Positions 60,605 to 64,000 of a stretch of 64,000 nucleotides of DNA are shown one piece after another (positions within the stretch are counted from its first letter, which is position 1; each line of letters opens with the position of its first letter). Location of the stretch: NCBI RefSeq assembly GCF_030149235.1, contig NZ_JASBRW010000059.1, forward strand, positions 1 through 64,000, written 5' to 3'. The translations under genes were made by a program, and so were the position numbers. The DNA is from Maricaulis sp. (GTDB lineage: Bacteria > Pseudomonadota > Alphaproteobacteria > Caulobacterales > Maricaulaceae). Under the pieces are notes generated by a model. That model saw nothing but the letters and a program-made list of their open reading frames with translations. It searched no databases and was not told the DNA's origin.

Positions 60605-61627
60605 CTAACCGCCCTGCGGTTCGTCCGTGTCCGGGGCCTGCAGGACCTGGCCCGGATAGATCAGGTCAGGATTACGGATCTGGTCGCGATTGGCCTGGTA
60701 GATCACCGTGTACTGAATGCCCTCACCGTAGAGACGGCGAGCCAGACGCCAGAGCGAGTTACCCGGCTGCACGACGACGCTGTCAGGCCCCATCTCCAGG
60801 TCTTCCGGTGCGACGCGCTCGAAGGGCAGAGCTATAACGGCGGTTACCAGACCGTCTTCGGTCACCTGGTCGACCTGGAGGTCGTAAATGCCCGGAGCCA
60901 GCAAGGCACCCGCCTGCAGATCCCAGCGGCCATCATTGCCGACCTCGGCCTCACCCACGAGGGCGCCATTTGCAAAGATGCGAACCAGGGTGCCGGTTTC
61001 GGCCCGGCCCGAGAAGAGGACGGCACCGGTCTCGTCATAATCAATGGTTTCCAGCACCAGAGCGCCCATTTCGGCGTCGGCGCAGGATGGACATTGCCAG
61101 ACCCGGCTGGCTTCACCCGGGCGGCCGACAACCACCAGCGGCGTGGGACCGGGCACTTCGGGGATGGAGACCACAACGACCTGCTCGGAGCGCAGCTCGC
61201 GCCCCGATGCCGTGCGCATCAACAGGCCCAGCTGGATCGCTCCGGTCGGCAGCGGGTCTTCGCGGATAATGACCCACTCGCCCTGCTCATTGACCGGCAT
61301 CTCCGTCGTCATGCGGCCGTCATGGCGGAAACTGATCGGCTCGTCATCGGCCAGCACCTGGATCATGGCACCGGGCTCACCCCGGCCGGCCATGACAGCA
61401 GATCCGCGCGGATCGACCCGTACAATGTCAAAAACGGGCGGCGCGATCAGCGTCGACGTCTCATCTTCGGACACTATGGTCGTACCCGAATCGGCGGCAA
61501 CCTCCGGCGGCGGTGCCGGCGCAGCATCCGGTTCCGGGCTTGAGGGCCACATGATAAAAGTCAGCGCGGCGGCGATAGCCAGCGCGGCCAGGACTGCGGC
61601 GATAATGAACGACCGCGTTGCGGCCAT
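60605..61627 (-). CDS. LysM domain-containing membrane-anchored protein with Ig-like segments
   Basis: N-terminal TM; C-term VVVQPGNSLWRLARRLYGEGIQYTVIYQANRDQIRNPDLIYPGQVL. Confidence 0.85.
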   Translation of the reverse strand: MAATRSFIIAAVLAALAIAAALTFIMWPSSPEPDAAPAPPPEVAADSGTTIVSEDETSTLIAPPVFDIVRVDPRGSAVMAGRGEPGAMIQVLADDEPISFRHDGRMTTEMPVNEQGEWVIIREDPLPTGAIQLGLLMRTASGRELRSEQVVVVSIPEVPGPTPLVVVGRPGEASRVWQCPSCADAEMGALVLETIDYDETGAVLFSGRAETGTLVRIFANGALVGEAEVGNDGRWDLQAGALLAPGIYDLQVDQVTEDGLVTAVIALPFERVAPEDLEMGPDSVVVQPGNSLWRLARRLYGEGIQYTVIYQANRDQIRNPDLIYPGQVLQAPDTDEPQGG

Positions 61628-61762
61628 GTTCTGCCTCCTGTGTCTTACCGTCGAGAAAGCGAAACTGCATTCAGATCGGACTGAGCGTGATGCAAACCTC
61701 GCGCCGACGGCTTTCGGCGAATACCATTCCCACCCAAGAATGCAAACAAGGACGATGCTTCA

Positions 61763-62323
61763 ATGGCGAAACTAAGGTCGATCGGTGTCTTTTGCGGTTC
61801 AAGACTGGGTGAGCGCACCAGCTATGAACTCGCAGCCGAGGCAGTTGGGCAAGCTATCGCTGCAGCCGGGGCCCGCCTCGTCTATGGCGGCGGCGATGTC
61901 GGCCTAATGGGCGTGGCCGCCTCGACCGCCGCGGCGAAGGGCGGCGACGTGCTCGGTATTATCCCCGGATTTCTTATTGCGCGGGAGGGTCATCTCGATG
62001 GCGTGGAGGTCCGCATCGTCGAGACCATGTCCGAGCGCAAACAGCAACTCATTGACGAATCAGATGCTTACCTGATCATGCCCGGCGGTACAGGTACGCT
62101 GGAAGAAGTCTTCGACGTGGTCTCGCGGCAGCAATTGGGGCTGCACGACAAGCCGATTGTCTTTCTCGACATTGACGGCTTCTGGCAGCCCTTCATGCAC
62201 TTGCTCGAGCACACAGTGACCGAAGGCTTCTCGCCGCAGGCCATCGCCGATCACATCGTGCTGGAAGCGGACCCGCAAAAAGCCATCGACCTGCTGCTGC
62301 AAAAGGCGCCGGCTCAGACCTAG
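61763..62323 (+). CDS. LOG family protein (cytokinin riboside 5'-monophosphate phosphoribohydrolase-like)
   Basis: RLVYGGGDVGLMGVAA; MSERKQQLIDESDAYLIMPGGTGTLEEVFDVVS. Confidence 0.93.
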   Translation: MAKLRSIGVFCGSRLGERTSYELAAEAVGQAIAAAGARLVYGGGDVGLMGVAASTAAAKGGDVLGIIPGFLIAREGHLDGVEVRIVETMSERKQQLIDESDAYLIMPGGTGTLEEVFDVVSRQQLGLHDKPIVFLDIDGFWQPFMHLLEHTVTEGFSPQAIADHIVLEADPQKAIDLLLQKAPAQT

Positions 62324-62523
62324 TCCGGCTCGCCCTTGGGGTCGAAGACCTCCTCGATCCTCAACTCGAAGGCTTCAGCCAGGGCGAAGGCCAGGGTCAG
62401 CGACGGGTCGTGCTTGGATGTTTCCACCGCATTGATGGCCTGTCGCGACACCCCGACCCGCTCGCCCAGCTCGGCCTGGCTCCAGCGGCGTTCCGCGCGA
62501 AGAACTCTCAGCCGGTTCTTCAT
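62320..62523 (-). CDS. XRE-family helix-turn-helix regulator
   Basis: RLRVLRAERRWSQAELGERVGVSRQAINAVETSKHDPSLTLAFALAEAFELRIEEVF. Confidence 0.93.
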   Translation of the reverse strand: MKNRLRVLRAERRWSQAELGERVGVSRQAINAVETSKHDPSLTLAFALAEAFELRIEEVFDPKGEPD

Positions 62524-62906
62524 TTCAGCCGCCGGTAGAGAATGGTCTGCATAATCCCGTAAGTCCCGATCAGCGCCGGCAGCACCCAGAGATAGGGAAT
62601 GCGCGGCACCTCGATAGCCACTTCGAGAAAACCCCAGGCAAAGCTGACGAAGCCGACCAGGCCGGCCGCCCAGATTATCGCCTCGCTGATCACCCGGCGG
62701 TGAAACTCGTCGGCCTGCCTGAACGCCACGATAAACGCATGCAAGGCGTAGAGCACCGGGATGACCGGGGCCAGGGCCACAGCGGCCGCGGCGGGCACGG
62801 AGAGGTCGAAGCGGTCCAGCGCAATCACCGAAAGGATGAGCACGACCGTATAGACGGCCATCGCACCACCGAAATGAACGAGATATCGTCGTGTGTTGAA
62901 CGGCAT
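62520..62906 (-). CDS. Four-TM hypothetical membrane protein coupled to the XRE regulator
   Basis: Four hydrophobic segments; ATGA overlap with downstream XRE gene. Confidence 0.75.
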   Translation of the reverse strand: MPFNTRRYLVHFGGAMAVYTVVLILSVIALDRFDLSVPAAAAVALAPVIPVLYALHAFIVAFRQADEFHRRVISEAIIWAAGLVGFVSFAWGFLEVAIEVPRIPYLWVLPALIGTYGIMQTILYRRLK

Positions 62907-62917
62907 ATCGCCCTCCC

Positions 62918-63787
62918 CTAGTCCGCCAGCTCTTGCCGCAGCATGCCCATGAAGGCCTCCGGCTGGTCGAGCATAATGAAGTGCCGCGAGTCGGCGATCA
63001 TGTGCACGCTCGCATTTTCTACCGGGTATTGCCGCTCATACATGCCGGCAATCACATCAGCCGGGACCGGCGAGGCTTCGCTCCAGGGCGCCAATACGGT
63101 GATCTTTGCATCGACCTCATGGAGGACAGCTGAGAAGTCCGATCCGGACACCTCGCCCATCGCCCGCGCCACAGCACCCTGATCGGCCGCGCTCATCCAT
63201 TCAAGGATTTGCGCCTGGTCCTCTGACGCTATGGCCTGGATCGCAATACCCTGGCGCGACATGGCCATGAATTGCTCATGCGTCATAGCCTCCATCTGGG
63301 TGCGCATCTGCTGCCCCATCTGAGCCGCCTGCTCCGGTGTCGCGACGGCGTTGAACAGGCGGGCGAAGAAAGGAACGCTGTCGACAACGAGGACGGTATC
63401 AACCGAGCCCGGCGCCTGGGCGGCAACCTGAAGGGCAATCTGCGCGCCCATGGAGTGACCGACCAGGACCACGTCCTGCAGTCCTTCCTGCTCCAGATAA
63501 TCCGCCAGCTCGGCGGCGACGGGCGCCACAAAGGGACCGTCGCTGACCCGGGCCGGCCCGCTGAAACCGTCGGCGGTGATGATGTGGGCATCAACTGTAT
63601 TGCCGAGCGACGCCACCGTATCGGTCCAGACCTCCCCGGGGGTGGCCAGCCCCGGAATGAAGACCACGCTGCGCGCCTCGACATCACCCGCCCGGGCAAC
63701 CTCGAAACGGGTTTGTGCCTCGGCCTCGGCCTGGATCAGCAGCGACGCTGCGGCCACCACGCCAGCGGTCAGGAATTGCAGGTTCAT
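62918..63787 (-). CDS. Secreted alpha/beta hydrolase
   Basis: Signal peptide MNLQFLTAGVVAAASLLIQAEAEA; DVVLVGHSMGAQIAL; start 63787. Confidence 0.88.
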   Translation of the reverse strand: MNLQFLTAGVVAAASLLIQAEAEAQTRFEVARAGDVEARSVVFIPGLATPGEVWTDTVASLGNTVDAHIITADGFSGPARVSDGPFVAPVAAELADYLEQEGLQDVVLVGHSMGAQIALQVAAQAPGSVDTVLVVDSVPFFARLFNAVATPEQAAQMGQQMRTQMEAMTHEQFMAMSRQGIAIQAIASEDQAQILEWMSAADQGAVARAMGEVSGSDFSAVLHEVDAKITVLAPWSEASPVPADVIAGMYERQYPVENASVHMIADSRHFIMLDQPEAFMGMLRQELAD

Positions 63788-63867
63788 GAGATCACTCCCG
63801 TTCCGACCAGAATGGAAATGATGATGGCGACCCAGACGCCGGCTGAAATCGGTTTGTCCTTGCACAT
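63784..63867 (-). CDS. 27-aa single-TM microprotein overlapping the hydrolase start
   Basis: MCKDKPISAGVWVAIIISILVGTGVIS*, RBS AAGGAGACAGGCC, ATGA overlap with downstream ATG. Confidence 0.65.
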   Translation of the reverse strand: MCKDKPISAGVWVAIIISILVGTGVIS

Positions 63868-63900
63868 GGCCTGTCTCCTTGTCTGACATGCACGACTTAA

Positions 63901-63918
63901 TGTCATGCTAACCTGACA
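63901..63918. promoter_or_regulatory. Candidate operator palindrome TGTCAnGnTAnCnTGACA upstream of the microprotein/hydrolase/membrane/XRE operon
   Basis: TGTCATGCTAACCTGACA; extra half-sites TGACA 63884-63888 and TGTCA 63933-63937. Confidence 0.55.
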
Positions 63919-64000
63919 CTCGGAGAGGTGAATGTCAAGTTCTCCTGACTTTTTATCTGCCTTACTCGACACATTTTCAGGATTTCAGTGATTTGTGGCC

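Overview
This 64-kb window is gene-dense, high-GC chromosomal DNA. Gene content (popZ, split scpA/scpB, tatABC-serS-surE-pcm-yajC-secDF synteny, GTTC-N7-GTTC LexA box, TTAA-N7-TTAA CtrA-type boxes) points to an alphaproteobacterium, probably the Caulobacterales/Maricaulales side; the taxon is inferred, not proven. I see about 65 protein-coding genes, 2 tRNAs (Cys-GCA, Asn-GTT), several Rho-independent terminators or hairpins, and no CRISPR array, rRNA operon, prophage or IS element. Most of the window is ordinary housekeeping. The best candidates for something undescribed are: (1) an intergenic locus at 56.64-57.03 kb with a plus-strand terminator that serves no gene, a CtrA-type box, a cluster of GANTC sites and a C-rich hairpin RNA, which looks like a cell-cycle-controlled small RNA; (2) a cluster of five divergent paralogous multi-spanning membrane proteins (9.6-16.3 kb) around a CPBP protease and an ExoD-like protein, one of them cut by a single in-frame TGA; (3) a duplicated module of DUF2145 protein plus small secreted partner (40.37-42.80 kb) behind a CtrA-type box; (4) a translationally coupled operon of sulfotransferase, GT-A/sulfotransferase fusion and ABC exporter (1.87-5.96 kb); (5) two genes whose Shine-Dalgarno lies inside a long perfect hairpin (22.2 and 24.2 kb); (6) a microprotein/hydrolase/membrane protein/XRE operon with a palindromic candidate operator. 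No homology search or folding program was run. Product names come from motif recognition in the translations.
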